Shown here: in pieces, positions 42,901-50,863 of the stretch
How the letters are laid out: every line of letters begins with the position of its first letter
Position numbering within the stretch: position 1 is the stretch's first letter
Origin: Streptomyces sp. NA04227
GTDB taxonomy: Bacteria; Actinomycetota; Actinomycetes; Streptomycetales; Streptomycetaceae
DNA length: 64,000 nucleotides
Assembly (NCBI RefSeq): GCF_013364195.1
Contig: NZ_CP054918.1
Location: 992,001-1,056,000 of the forward strand
Reading direction: 5' to 3'
Made by a program: the position numbers and the translations under genes
The notes under the pieces: model-generated
The model's input: the letters and a program-made list of their open reading frames with translations, nothing else
The model's database searches: none
What the model was told of the DNA's origin: nothing

Positions 42901-43527
42901 CCCCTGCTCCGCGGCGAATCCCACGGTGCGCGCGGCAAGCCGCAGCGAACCGGGGCCCGCGCCCTCACGACCGTGCCACACGGCCTCCAGACGCAGGTCG
43001 TCACCGTACGTTTCCCGCCAGGGCGCGAGCAGTCGTACGGCCCGGTCGGGGCGGCCCGCGGCCAGCGCGCGCCCCACTTCGGAGGAGGGCCCGAGCAGCA
43101 CCGTGAGCCCGGCGGCCGGAAGGTCGGCCACCTGGAGCAACGGTTCACCGGTGGCGGTGTGCGCGGCGGTGACCAGGCGGCACAGCTCGGCCCAGCCGCT
43201 CGCTCCCGCGCGGGCGAGGAAGGTGACCCGGGGCGAGGACTCGTCGACGAAGGCACCCCCGCGCACCGGGGTACGCCGGGCGCCCGAGGCGGTCCGCTCG
43301 GACCGCTGCGTTCCGGCCACCGCGAGATCGACCCCGAACAGCGGCCGCACCCCGTGCTCCGCACAGGCCTTCGCGAAGCGGACGGCCCCGGCCAGGGTGT
43401 CCCGGTCGGTCAGCGCGAGCGCGTCCATCTCCCGCTCCGCGGCACGCTCGGCCAGCCGCTCCGGATGAGAGGCCCCGTACCGCAACGAGTATCCGGACGC
43501 GGTGTGCAGATGCGTGAACCCGGGCAC
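39973..43527 (-). CDS. dnaE2: Error-prone DNA polymerase III alpha subunit DnaE2
   Basis: A ~1184-residue C-family polymerase. The PHP domain starts at residue 1 (FTHLHTASGYSLRYG), the palm contains VLPDIDIDVESARRLE with the metal Asp residues, and the helix-hairpin and OB regions follow. Near the end, an 18-bp repeat encodes an Asp/Arg/Thr string (DRDTDRDRDTYRG type), an unusual linker. The enzyme performs induced mutagenic lesion bypass with ImuB. GTG 43527 was chosen because GGGAGG ends 5 bp upstream; GTG 43533 would overlap that site. A LexA-type box lies ~50 bp before the start, indicating SOS control. Confidence 0.93.
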   Translation of the reverse strand: MPGFTHLHTASGYSLRYGASHPERLAERAAEREMDALALTDRDTLAGAVRFAKACAEHGVRPLFGVDLAVAGTQRSERTASGARRTPVRGGAFVDESSPRVTFLARAGASGWAELCRLVTAAHTATGEPLLQVADLPAAGLTVLLGPSSEVGRALAAGRPDRAVRLLAPWRETYGDDLRLEAVWHGREGAGPGSLRLAARTVGFAAEQGVRPVLSNDVRYADPGTGPVADVLDAARRLVPVDARGELDSGERWLKGADAMRHAAERIVEAAGFRRDTAHRLLEQTRDTAAACRVDPEDDLGMGSVRFPEPHLVGAGRRTAQRALASRAAGQLVLRGYDRLPAARDYWRRMHDELDVIAHHGFASYFLTVAQVVDDVRELGIRVAARGSGAGSLVNHLLGIAHADPLAHGLLMERFLSTRRFVLPDIDIDVESARRLEVYRAIIDRFGRERVATVAMPETYRVRHAIRDVGAALSMDPADIDRIAKSFPHIRARDARAAMEELPELRALAEEMRQRGGRERMWDLVEALDALPRGIAMHPCGVLLSDASLYARTPVVPTSGEQLPMSQFDKEDVEDLGLLKLDVLGVRMQSAMAHAVAEVERAGGERIDLDGVPEGDPATYRLIRSAETLGCFQIESPGQRDLVGRLQPATFQDLVVDISLFRPGPVAADMVRPFIEARHGRAPVRYPHPDLEEALRETYGVVVFHEQIIRIVDIMTGCGLGEADRVRRGLSDPESQGRIRFWFAQHAAAKGYDADTIARTWEIVEAFGSYGFCKAHAVAFAVPTYQSAWLKAHHPAAFYAGLLTHDPGMYPKRLLLADARRRGVPILPLDVNRSAVAHRIELVSGEKRANSPERGADRWGIRLAFSDVHGIGESEAARLAAGQPYSSLLDFWQRGRPSRPVAGRLAQVGALDAFGANRRDLQLHLAELHRGSRGSRGEQLPLAGGHRTASAGLPDLGDAERLSAELGVLGMDASRHLMGDHLEFLRELGVVPARRLRAARQGETVLVAGAKAATQTPPIRSGRRVIFTTLDDGTGLVDLAFFDDSHERCAHTVFHSWLLLVRGTVQRRGPRSLSVVGEAAWNLADLIELRAHGGLSAVAERLAAPEGPGEEGEGKGDGEGGPGGDRGTDRDRDTDRDRDTYRGEGRSIRMSTGYEMHPWADLRPAGEGAAPGRKLWHQSPGSAG

Positions 43528-43582
43528 CCGCACCTCCCTGCCGATCCGTTTCTGCTGCCCCGGACTCCACCATAGAACAATT

Positions 43583-43598
43583 TCGAATGCATGTACGA
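43583..43598 (-). promoter_or_regulatory. LexA (SOS) box upstream of dnaE2-imuB
   Basis: On the minus strand this reads TCGTACATGCATTCGA and matches the actinobacterial LexA consensus TCGAAC-N4-GTTCGA at 10 of 12 defined positions. It is centred about 60 bp before the dnaE2 start, where LexA would block the promoter. Confidence 0.7.
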
Positions 43599-43628
43599 AT
43601 GACCTTCCGGAGGCGGCTCACGAGGGGC

Positions 43629-44618
43629 TCACAAACGAGTGCCACGCCCCAGCAACGCCATCGCCTCGCCCAGCCGCTCGCGCGCCCAGTCGTACTGTTC
43701 GGTGCCGGTGTGGCCCCGGTAGACGGTCTCGATCACCATGATCAGCGTCAGATGCAGGCAGTACAGACGGCGGCGTACGTTCTCGTTCTCGGTCAGCGGG
43801 GGATGTCCGTAGCCGCGCATGAAGTGCGTGGAGTCGCCGAAGGCGGGCAGTTGGGGGCCCGCGAACCCGGACTCGATGAGCGGGTCGCCGAAGAAGGCCC
43901 GCTCGTGGTCGATGACACAGGCGATCCGTCCGTCACGGACCAGGACGTTGCCGTCCCACAGGTCCCACTCCACCAGCCGGGGCTCACGCACCTCGTCCAG
44001 GCTCGCGGCATGCTCGGCCAGCACCTCCCGCACCGTGTCGTACTCCCGGCCCAGCTCGACGCCGCGGCGTTCGCCGTCGGTCAGCACGTCCTCGACGATG
44101 CCGGTGAAGACCCGGCGCCAACTGCTGTCCCCGGGCCCCGCCAACGGCCCGAACGCCGTTCCCCGGACGGAGTTGATCTCCCGGTTGGCCGCACCGACCT
44201 GCTCCTTGCAGGCCGCAAGCACCGGCGCCGGGAGTCCGGGGCCGACGACACCGAGATTGTCGCCGTCGACGAACGGCATGCAGAACCACTCCGCGCCGCC
44301 CAGTTCACGGCTCCGGTCGACGAAGTCCACGCGCGGTACGGGCACGGTGGTGTGCCCACGGATCAGCTCAAGCGCCGCGAGCTCGGTGCCCATCGCGCCG
44401 CGCTCGTAGGTCATCACCTCCACCCCGGGCGGCGGCGCGATCTTCAGCACGGCCTCGTACCCGTCGCGCAGCCGCAGGCGGTACGCGACGTTGAACCAGC
44501 CGTGCCCCAGTTCGCTCAGCCACTCCTCGCCGTCCGGGACCAGGCCGGGGCCGTAGGCCCGCTCGGCCATGGCCCGAAGGACCTCCGGCGACTGCCGGTT
44601 CTTCGTGATGCTCTCCAC
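43629..44618 (-). CDS. Aminoglycoside phosphotransferase (APH)-family kinase
   Basis: A 329-residue protein kinase-like-fold phosphotransferase. The Brenner motif is VEWDLWDGNVLV (usual HxDxxxxN; here the His is Trp but Asp and Asn are kept), and the DFG-equivalent is VIDHERAFFGDP. The N-lobe Lys in EAVLKIAPP is present. Members phosphorylate antibiotics, sugars or amino-sugar-like metabolites; the substrate is not identifiable and resistance cannot be assumed. GTG 44618 has GGGAGCGGG upstream. It is divergent from the NmrA-like reductase. Confidence 0.8.
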   Translation of the reverse strand: MESITKNRQSPEVLRAMAERAYGPGLVPDGEEWLSELGHGWFNVAYRLRLRDGYEAVLKIAPPPGVEVMTYERGAMGTELAALELIRGHTTVPVPRVDFVDRSRELGGAEWFCMPFVDGDNLGVVGPGLPAPVLAACKEQVGAANREINSVRGTAFGPLAGPGDSSWRRVFTGIVEDVLTDGERRGVELGREYDTVREVLAEHAASLDEVREPRLVEWDLWDGNVLVRDGRIACVIDHERAFFGDPLIESGFAGPQLPAFGDSTHFMRGYGHPPLTENENVRRRLYCLHLTLIMVIETVYRGHTGTEQYDWARERLGEAMALLGRGTRL

Positions 44619-44713
44619 GCCCGCTCCCGTCCCAAGGCGGTGCACGGCGCCCGCCCGACATCCTGACCATCCTCACCGCCCAGGGTGTCCCAACCACCCC
44701 GGTCACAATCTCC

Positions 44714-44744
44714 TTGACCTCAAGTCGAGTTGAGCTTCTAGCGT
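44714..44744 (+). promoter_or_regulatory. MerR-type promoter with SoxR box (44718-44735)
   Basis: A -35 TTGACC at 44714-44719 and a -10-like TAGCGT at 44739-44744 are separated by 19 bp, the elongated spacer used by MerR-family activators. Centred in it, CCTCAAGTCGAGTTGAGC (44718-44735) matches the E. coli soxS SoxR box CCTCAAGTTAACTTGAGG at 14 of 18 positions. The NmrA-like gene starts at 44768. SoxR itself is encoded at 12.7-13.2 kb of this window. Confidence 0.75.
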
Positions 44745-44767
44745 CCTCGGTGTCGAAAGGAACAACT

Positions 44768-45574
44768 GTGACGACATTGGTGACGGGTGCCACCGGGAAC
44801 ACCGGCAGGCACGTCGTGGAAGAGCTGGTCCGCCGCGGAGAGCACGTCCGGGCGCTGACCCGGGACCCGGTCGCGGCCGCGGACCGGCTCCCGGCCGGGG
44901 TGGAGCTGGTGACCGGCACCCATACGGAGCCGGAGAAGATGGACGCCGCCCTCGAAGGCGTCGACAGGCTGCACATCACGGTGACCTCGGGGCTCGCCGA
45001 GGTCGGACCCGAGCTGGTGCGCAGGGCGGTCGACGCGGGTGTGCGGCGCCTGACCGTGGTGTGGGGCGGTTACGTGGGCCCGGTGGAGCAGGCCGTGGCG
45101 GACTCGGGGGTGGAGTGGACCCGCCTGGAACCGCAGGAGTTCATGTCCAACACGCTGACCTGGAGCGAGTCCATCCGCGCCGAGGGCGTCGTACGCGAGC
45201 CCTACGACATGCCCAGCGCGCTCGTCCACGAGGCCGACATCGGCGCGGTGGCCGCGGTCGCCCTGCTCGACGACGGCCACCACGGACGGTCCTACAACCT
45301 CACCGGGCCCGAGGCGCTGACCTCTCGGCAGCGGATCGCCGCCCTGTCCCGGGCGACCGGCCGCGAGATCTCCTTCGTCCCCATCACCCATGAACAGGCC
45401 ATCGAGCGGCTGCTGGCCACCGGTGTCCCCCGGGCGGACGCCGAGTACGTCATCGGCTGGTACGCCGAACCGGGCGAGGACGCCACGACCGTGGTCGACA
45501 CGGTGGAGAAGGTGACCGGCCGTCCGGCGCGCACCTTCGCGCAGTGGGTCACGGAGTATGCGGGGCGCTTCTAG
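44768..45574 (+). CDS. NmrA/NAD(P)H-binding atypical SDR, probable SoxR target
   Basis: A 268-residue NmrA-like protein. The dinucleotide motif G7-x2-G10-x2-G13 (TGATGNTGRHVVEELVRRGE) is followed by VRALTRDP with basic residues that favour NADPH. There is no YxxxK catalytic pair in the usual place, as in QorB-like or redox-sensing NmrA proteins. It may reduce quinones or act as a redox sensor. GTG 44768 has AAAGGAA upstream. The promoter is a textbook SoxR arrangement, and a NAD-dependent epimerase/dehydratase is among the SoxR targets I recall for S. coelicolor. Confidence 0.82.
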   Translation: MTTLVTGATGNTGRHVVEELVRRGEHVRALTRDPVAAADRLPAGVELVTGTHTEPEKMDAALEGVDRLHITVTSGLAEVGPELVRRAVDAGVRRLTVVWGGYVGPVEQAVADSGVEWTRLEPQEFMSNTLTWSESIRAEGVVREPYDMPSALVHEADIGAVAAVALLDDGHHGRSYNLTGPEALTSRQRIAALSRATGREISFVPITHEQAIERLLATGVPRADAEYVIGWYAEPGEDATTVVDTVEKVTGRPARTFAQWVTEYAGRF

Positions 45575-45730
45575 CCCCACAGCCGTATCTCGCCCCTGCC
45601 TCCTGTCCTGCCTGCATGGACCGCTTGTGCGGTCCGGCGGGGCAGGTGGCGGGCGGCGGCTCCTGCCCGGAGTGGGCGAGGGGCGACGAGTGAACTGCGC
45701 ACAGCGGGTACGCAAGCCGCCCCGCGAAGG

Positions 45731-46126
45731 TCAGGATTCGGCCACGTCCCCCTCGCGCACCGCCACCGCCCCGGCCGCCGCACCCTCCTCGCGCGCCGCC
45801 GCGATCGCGGCCCCGGTGCGGTACAGCTCGGCCAGCAGGGGGCGCAGCGCTTGGCCCCCCGGAGTCAGCCGGTAGCGCGTACGTGCCGGAAAGCCCGGCA
45901 GCCGGTCGCGGGCGACGAGTCGCTGCTCTTCGAGTTGGCGCAGCCGTTCGGTGAGCACCTTGGCGCTCAGCGCGGGAAGCCGCTCGCTCAACTCGCCGAA
46001 GGAGTACGGGGCGTGCATCAGCTCGCGCAGGACGAGTGTCGTCCAGCGTCCCGCCACGGCGGCGAGGGCGACCTCGACCGGGCAGTCGGGCTCGGGGCCG
46101 CGGGTGCGCCCGCGTTCCTCCGGCAC
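45731..46126 (-). CDS. HxlR-family winged-helix regulator
   Basis: A 131-residue regulator with the HxlR signature CPVEVALAAVAGRWTTLVLRELMHAPYSFGELSERLPALSAKVLTERLRQLEEQRLV (one Cys at residue 15), then RYRLTPGGQALRPLL. Family members sense aldehydes, quinones or thiol stress through that cysteine or a ligand pocket. GTG 46126 was chosen because earlier codons overlap the divergent gene. The inverted repeat at 46174-46199 is the candidate operator for this gene and the SnoaL-like gene. It is convergent with the NmrA-like gene. Confidence 0.82.
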   Translation of the reverse strand: MPEERGRTRGPEPDCPVEVALAAVAGRWTTLVLRELMHAPYSFGELSERLPALSAKVLTERLRQLEEQRLVARDRLPGFPARTRYRLTPGGQALRPLLAELYRTGAAIAAAREEGAAAGAVAVREGDVAES

Positions 46127-46173
46127 GAGTGCGCCGTCCCAGCCGCCGAGCGGGGTCCCGGGGAAGCCCGGTG

Positions 46174-46199
46174 CGTGGGTTTCCGTTCGGTGACCCACG
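46174..46199. promoter_or_regulatory. Inverted repeat CGTGGGT-N12-ACCCACG in HxlR/SnoaL divergon
   Basis: Arms at 46174-46180 and 46193-46199 are perfect reverse complements separated by 12 bp and lie between the two start codons. Probable HxlR binding site; inferred from symmetry and location only. Confidence 0.45.
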
Positions 46200-46222
46200 T
46201 GGGCAGCGGCTTCACTGCCGCC

Positions 46223-46657
46223 ATGAGCTCTCACTCGCGCACTTCGCGCACTGGACCTGGCCATGCCCCCACCCTTGAGCTGACCACCGAGGTCGCGCAA
46301 CACCCCGCGGTGTTCGCCGCCGCCTTCAACTCCGGTGACATCCGGGCGGTACTCGGGGTGTACGAACCCGGCGCCGTCTTCGTCCCCCGCCCGGGCCACC
46401 CGGTGAAGGGGCGCGAACTGGCCACGCGCACCGAGGAGTTCCTCGCCCTGGGCCTGCCGATCGCCCTCCGACCCCGGCACATCTACGAGACGGGCGACCT
46501 CGCCCTGCTGGTGGTCGACTGGACCATCGAGGGCACGGGCGCGGACGGGGTGCCGGTACACCTGGAGGGCACCGCGACCGATGTCGCCCGGCGGGGCGTG
46601 GACGGGCTGTGGCGTTATGTCATCGACAACCCGTTCGGAACCGTGCCGCCCGCCTGA
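46223..46657 (+). CDS. SnoaL-like/DUF4440 NTF2-fold protein
   Basis: A 144-residue single-domain protein. FAAAFNSGDIRAVLGVYEPGAVFVPRPGHPVKGRELATRTEEFLALG is the NTF2-like start, and DLALLVVDWTIEG and GLWRYVIDNPFG follow. Such proteins bind small ligands or act as isomerases. No secretion signal is visible. ATG 46223 leaves about 95 bp to the divergent HxlR gene, which probably regulates it. Function cannot be narrowed further. Confidence 0.72.
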   Translation: MSSHSRTSRTGPGHAPTLELTTEVAQHPAVFAAAFNSGDIRAVLGVYEPGAVFVPRPGHPVKGRELATRTEEFLALGLPIALRPRHIYETGDLALLVVDWTIEGTGADGVPVHLEGTATDVARRGVDGLWRYVIDNPFGTVPPA

Positions 46658-46718
46658 CGTCACGCCTCGCCCCGGCCAGTGGTCTGCCTCCAAGTCAGTG
46701 GATCGCCACCAAGACCGA

Positions 46719-46790
46719 GGGCCGGCCCGCGCGCCGCGGGCCGGCCCCTGGTGCCGGGTCCCGGTCCGCCCGGGCAAGCGGGCGGACCGG
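46719..46790. terminator. Two tandem hairpin terminators
   Basis: Stem 1 is GGGCCGGCCCGC (46719-46730) with GCGGGCCGGCCC (46736-46747), loop 5. Stem 2 is CCGGTCCGCCCG (46761-46772) with CGGGCGGACCGG (46779-46790), loop 6. Both are perfect 12-bp stems in the spacer between the convergent SnoaL-like and protease genes, so they likely end transcription from both sides. Confidence 0.8.
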
Positions 46791-46807
46791 AGTAGGGGTG
46801 GGACGGG

Positions 46808-47881
46808 TCAGCCGATCTCGGCGCCGTAGACGGAGAGCGCCTCGGTCACCGGCTGGAAGAAGGTCTCGCCGCCGGAGGAGCAGTTGCCGCTGCCGCCGGA
46901 GGTGAGGCCGAGCGCCTGGTCACCGGCGAACAGCGAGCCGCCGGAGTCGCCGGGCTCCGCGCAGACGTCGGTCTGGATGAGCCCCTCGACCGTGCCCTCG
47001 GCGTAGTTCACCGTGGCGTTCAGGCCCGTGACGGTGCCGTCGTGGACCTGGGTGGTGGAGCCGCTGCGGGTGACCTGCTGGCCCTCGGTGGCCTCGGCGG
47101 CGCCGGTGATGGGCTGGGTGCTGCCGTTGTAGAGGTCCACCTCGCTGGGGTGCGCGGTGTCGCCCGTGTACTTCACCAGGCCGTAGTCGTCGCCGGGGAA
47201 GCTGGAACCGGCGTTCTCACCGATGACCGGGCCGCCCTGGCTCTCCGACCAGCTGCTGATCGCCTCGGTGCAGTGGCCCGCGGTGAGGAAGTGCGGGGCA
47301 CCGTCCTTGACGACGTTGAAGCCGAGCGAGCAGCGGCCGCCGCCGCCCCAGATGGCGTCGCCGCCGGCGATCATCGGTTTGAACTCGCCCTTGCTGTGCT
47401 TGAGTTCGACCGTGCTGCCGAGGCCCTTGACGACCTCGGTCAGCTTGGCGAGCTCGGCGCCCTTGACCGTACGGTCCGCGGTGACGACGACCTTGTTGGC
47501 CGAGTTGTCGACGGTCCACGCGGTGCCGGGGATGGTGGCCCGGTCCTTGAGCGTGGCGCGGGCGCCGTTCAGCGCGGCGAGCGAGTTCTCCACGACTCTG
47601 GCCTTGGCACCGGCCGACTCGACGGTCTCGGCGGCGTCCTGGTTCAGGACGTTGACGACGAGGTGCCTGCCCTGGGCGTCGTAGTACGTACCCGCGGCGT
47701 CGGCGCCGAGGTCCTTGGTGAGGGAGGAAGCGAGCTTTCCGGCCGCCGTCGCCGAGAGGGAGTCGGCGGTGACATCGCTGTCGGCGTTCGCGGACTGGAC
47801 CGTAAGGCCTGCGACGACCATGGCGGCGACACTGGCACCCGCGATCGCGGCACGCCTGGGGGAAACGCGTCGGTGCTTCAC
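46808..47881 (-). CDS. Secreted S1-family serine protease (streptogrisin type), with prodomain
   Basis: A 357-residue protein. Signal peptide residues 1-33, then an alpha-lytic-type prodomain (to ~170, with [20 protein letters not shown] and LTEVVKGLG). The mature chymotrypsin fold starts at IAGGDAI (~171). The catalytic triad is His203 (LTAGHCTEA), Asp232 (PGDDYGLV) and Ser313 (EPGDSGGS). Cysteines pair as usual for the family. The mature domain is followed by no extra binding domain. GTG 47881 has GGAGG upstream. A second protease gene of the same family lies upstream on the same strand. Confidence 0.92.
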   Translation of the reverse strand: MKHRRVSPRRAAIAGASVAAMVVAGLTVQSANADSDVTADSLSATAAGKLASSLTKDLGADAAGTYYDAQGRHLVVNVLNQDAAETVESAGAKARVVENSLAALNGARATLKDRATIPGTAWTVDNSANKVVVTADRTVKGAELAKLTEVVKGLGSTVELKHSKGEFKPMIAGGDAIWGGGGRCSLGFNVVKDGAPHFLTAGHCTEAISSWSESQGGPVIGENAGSSFPGDDYGLVKYTGDTAHPSEVDLYNGSTQPITGAAEATEGQQVTRSGSTTQVHDGTVTGLNATVNYAEGTVEGLIQTDVCAEPGDSGGSLFAGDQALGLTSGGSGNCSSGGETFFQPVTEALSVYGAEIG

Positions 47882-48287
47882 GTACGTCCTCCTGTGGGGG
47901 GACGGCTCCGGGGTCACGTGGGGTTCGCCCGGAACCGGAAGGCTTATCGGCACGAGCCCGGCACTCGCCCGGTGAACCGAGTAAGTGCCGCGTCCATGCC
48001 AACGGTTGCATCCACTATCCCCATGGCCGTCGGACACCGACAAGCTCCACTTCCGGTCGCGTCACAGGGGGCGCACAGACCCCCGTCCGCCTCATCCGTG
48101 CGCCGGATCGCGCCCACTCCGCCCCTTTCCTCATGCGGGTATCTCCGGGGCTCCGCTCCCGGGCACACCCGGATCGGCCTGTCCTGTTCTGGCCCGTTTG
48201 AAGGGCGAGTTGAGGTCCTGGACACCACCGGGCCCCCACCCCGCCCGCGAACACGCAGCGCGATGTGTCACCATGCGCGCCCCTTCG

Positions 48288-48383
48288 CCCATCGATACGC
48301 CCATCGATACGCACTTCGGTTCGCGCTTCGGTTCGCATTCCGGTTCGCGCTTCAGTACGAACTTCGGTACGAACTTCGCGCGG
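48288..48383. repeat. Degenerate 12-bp tandem repeat, eight units
   Basis: Eight 12-bp units run from 48288 to 48383. Two identical CCCATCGATACG units are followed by variants of CGCTTCGGTTCG. It lies between two protease genes, upstream of the promoter of the second. Frame-preserving length (12) might suggest coding origin, but no gene is supported. Confidence 0.85.
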
Positions 48384-48400
48384 GCGCGCACACAACGACG

Positions 48401-48435
48401 CGGCCCCCGCGCACCGGATGGGTGCGCGGGGGCCG
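48401..48435. terminator. Strong hairpin terminator of the upstream protease gene
   Basis: CGGCCCCCGCGCACC (48401-48415) and GGTGCGCGGGGGCCG (48421-48435) form a perfect 15-bp stem with a 5-nt loop, 43 bp after the protease stop codon. Confidence 0.85.
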
Positions 48436-48477
48436 CCCTCACAGGATCAGCCGTACCGAACCGAATTCCGCCGGACG

Positions 48478-49383
48478 TCAGTAGACGCTGACTCCGTAGG
48501 CGCTGAGCGCCTCGGTGACCGGCTGGAAGAAGGTGGTGCCGCCGGAGGAGCAGTTGCCGCTGCCGCCGGAGGTCAGGCCGTACGCGGTGCCGTTGCTGCC
48601 GTAGAGCGGGCCGCCGGAGTCACCGGGCTCGGCGCAGACCGTGGTCTGGATGAGGCCGGAGACGATGTCACCGCCGCCGTAGTTGACGGTCGCGTTGAGG
48701 GCGGTGACCCGGCCGCTGTGCGTACCCGTGGTGGAGCCGTCACGGATGACGGTGGTGCCCACGCTCGGGGTGGCCGCGCGGGTGATGTCCACACCGTTCG
48801 CGGTACCGGGCTTGCTGATGGAGGTGTTGGTGTACCGGACGATGCCGTAGTCGTTGCCCGGGAAGCTGGAGCCCGAGGTGGAGCCGAGCGTGGTGGTGTG
48901 ACCGGAGTTCGACCACCAGGTGCCCGCGCCGTCGGTGCAGTGACCCGCGGTCAGGAAGTACTGGGTCCCGGCGCTGTTGCGGACGTTGAAGCCGAGGGAG
49001 CAGCGCCAGCTGCTCGCGTAGATGGCGTCACCGCCCTGGATCAGCTTGTTGAACTTGCCGGGGGTGCGCTTGACCTGAAGAGCGTCGGCCTTGCTTCCGG
49101 CGTCCTTCTTGATCTGGGCGATCTCCGCCTTGGAGACGGTGCTGTCGACCGTGACGACCACGCGGTTCGTCTTGGCGTCGACGGCCCAGGCGGTGCCCGC
49201 GACGTCGGACTCCAGGACCGAGTCGCTGACCTGGCCGAGCTCGGTCGCGCTGAAGGTGCTCGACTCGTCGGCGTTCGCCGCGGGGATCGCGAGGGCGCCC
49301 ACGGCAACCAGACCGGAGGCGACGGCGATCAGACGGGTACGTCTCGCGACGCCACTGCGGGGGGTAGTGCGCTTCAACCTCAC
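48478..49383 (-). CDS. Secreted S1-family serine protease (streptogrisin A/B type)
   Basis: A 301-residue protein with a Sec/Tat-like basic signal (residues 1-38, [19 protein letters not shown], cleavage near ANA-DE), a short prodomain (to ~115) and a mature domain starting near IQGGDAIY. The triad is His148 (LTAGHCT), Asp178 (GNDYGIV) and Ser256 (EPGDSGGP), with disulfide cysteines. It is close to streptogrisins A/B in length and prodomain size, and belongs to the same family as the downstream 46808-47881 gene with a shorter prodomain. GTG 49383 has GGAGG upstream. Confidence 0.92.
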   Translation of the reverse strand: MRLKRTTPRSGVARRTRLIAVASGLVAVGALAIPAANADESSTFSATELGQVSDSVLESDVAGTAWAVDAKTNRVVVTVDSTVSKAEIAQIKKDAGSKADALQVKRTPGKFNKLIQGGDAIYASSWRCSLGFNVRNSAGTQYFLTAGHCTDGAGTWWSNSGHTTTLGSTSGSSFPGNDYGIVRYTNTSISKPGTANGVDITRAATPSVGTTVIRDGSTTGTHSGRVTALNATVNYGGGDIVSGLIQTTVCAEPGDSGGPLYGSNGTAYGLTSGGSGNCSSGGTTFFQPVTEALSAYGVSVY

Positions 49384-49996
49384 TGACGTTCCTCCTGGGG
49401 AACTCGGGGGCCCGCGTGGGGTCGGGGCCCGTGAGACGCAGTCGGGAACCGGCGGTTCCGGGTTCCGGATCAGCCGTGCTCCTGACAAGCGCTGCTCGGA
49501 GTATTCGGGCACGGATTGAGCGGCACAAGGCTTACTTTCAGCCGTCTACTCCCGGGCGTCACCGTGCCGAGCACAGGCCACTGAGCTTCCTTGGATCCCG
49601 TTCCGGCACACATCTCACACTGAGTGTTTCTTTCCGGTGAACTCGGCGCCCTGACCACGACCCCATCCCTCACCCACTCAACTCCCTGCTCACAGCGGCC
49701 ATCAGACCTCTGTGGCCCCGTCCGGCGACGGCCGGATCGTCGACAGTCGACGCTCCGGCACCCCGGCGGACCGAGCGGAGCCGCACTCCCCCGCGAAGCC
49801 AACTCCCTTGTTCTTGCGCTGACTTGAAATTAACCCTGTGGCTCGGGTTCTCATCTTGGTGTGCTATGAGACATCGGGTGAAAACCCGGTCGGGAACGGG
49901 CGGATGACGCGTCGGCGACCATTCGCTCCGGCGCCCCTGGCACACGCGCCCCGGCGCGGAGCCCGGCCACCCGGCGCCCCTCGCACGCCCCTTCAC
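49384..49996. other. Intergenic region between protease and ABC permease genes
   Basis: These 613 bp hold no supported gene. GGAACC-N3-GGTTCC at 49445-49459 forms a small hairpin in the protease leader. The segment 49480-49850 is lower in GC and is the likely promoter region for the protease gene. No terminator for the permease gene could be identified. Confidence 0.4.
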
Positions 49997-50863
49997 CTAC
50001 CGGCGCTGCTCCGCGCCCCGCGCGTAGTACTTCTCGACGTAGTGCTGCCCGACGCTCAGCACCGAGGTGACGACCGTGTACCAGAGGGTGGCGACCAGGA
50101 GCAGCGGGATGACCTGGTAGGTGCGGTGGTAGACGAGTTGCACCGAGTAGAGCAGGTCCTGAACCGCGATCACGCTGATGATCGAGGTGCCCTTGAGCGT
50201 GCCGATCAGCATGTTGCCCGCCGGAGGCACGATGAAGCGCATCGCCTGCGGCAGCACGATCCGCCGCCAGCACCTCAGACGGCCGAAGCCGAGCGCCTGG
50301 GCGGCCTCGATCTGGCCGTGCTCGACGGAGAGGATCCCGCCGCGGACGACCTCGGCCGCGTACGCCGCCTCGTGCAGGGTCAGACCGATGACGGCGATGG
50401 TGACGGGGCCGAGCAGGTCGACCGTTCGGACGCCCAGGATCTGCGGGTACAGCGCCCCGATGTTGAACCAGAACAGCAGCTGGACCAGGATCGGCACCGA
50501 CCGGAACAGCCAGACATAGCCCCAACTCACCGCGCGCAGCACGGGGTTGGCGGACAGTCGCATCACGGCGAGCAGCGCGCCCAGGGCGAATCCGAGTGCC
50601 ATGACGACCGCGGTCAGCCACAGCGAGAGCCACAGCCCGCGCAGCACCGAGGCCGAGGTGAAGTAGTCGCCGACGACGTTCCACTGGAACGCCTCGTTGC
50701 GCACCACGGACTGGACGACTCCGGCCAGCAGGGCGAGCACCACCACGGCGGCGATCCACTGCCCGTAACGGCGGCGCGGGACGACGAGAAGCGGGGAAGG
50801 GTCCAGGGCGCCGGGTGTCTTCCCGGCGGTCGGCCCGGTCTTGTCGAGGGTGTCGAAGGACAT
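49997..50863 (-). CDS. Amino-acid ABC transporter permease (His/Glu/Gln/Arg family)
   Basis: A 288-residue membrane protein with 5-6 hydrophobic segments and the EAA coupling motif (AAQALGFGRLRCWRRIVLPQA) at about residues 195-215, plus the HEAAYAAEVVRGGI loop. It forms the membrane channel of a polar amino-acid uptake system. ATG 50863 (MSFDTL) starts the protein; an upstream frame adds only non-hydrophobic residues. The divergent gene encodes the binding protein. No ATPase gene lies beside either one, so that subunit must be encoded elsewhere. Confidence 0.88.
   Translation of the reverse strand: MSFDTLDKTGPTAGKTPGALDPSPLLVVPRRRYGQWIAAVVVLALLAGVVQSVVRNEAFQWNVVGDYFTSASVLRGLWLSLWLTAVVMALGFALGALLAVMRLSANPVLRAVSWGYVWLFRSVPILVQLLFWFNIGALYPQILGVRTVDLLGPVTIAVIGLTLHEAAYAAEVVRGGILSVEHGQIEAAQALGFGRLRCWRRIVLPQAMRFIVPPAGNMLIGTLKGTSIISVIAVQDLLYSVQLVYHRTYQVIPLLLVATLWYTVVTSVLSVGQHYVEKYYARGAEQRR

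Larger units (their letters stand above)
47882..48477. other. Intergenic region between the two protease genes
   Basis: These 596 bp carry no supported gene. From right to left they hold the terminator of the upstream protease gene (48401-48435), an eight-unit 12-bp repeat (48288-48383), and a ~400-bp leader and promoter region of the downstream protease gene with no confident boxes. Confidence 0.5.

Noticed and set aside
40585-43575. 996-codon open frame on the plus strand
   Set aside because: It is entirely antisense to dnaE2, which has unmistakable polymerase motifs; the frame is a third-position GC artefact.
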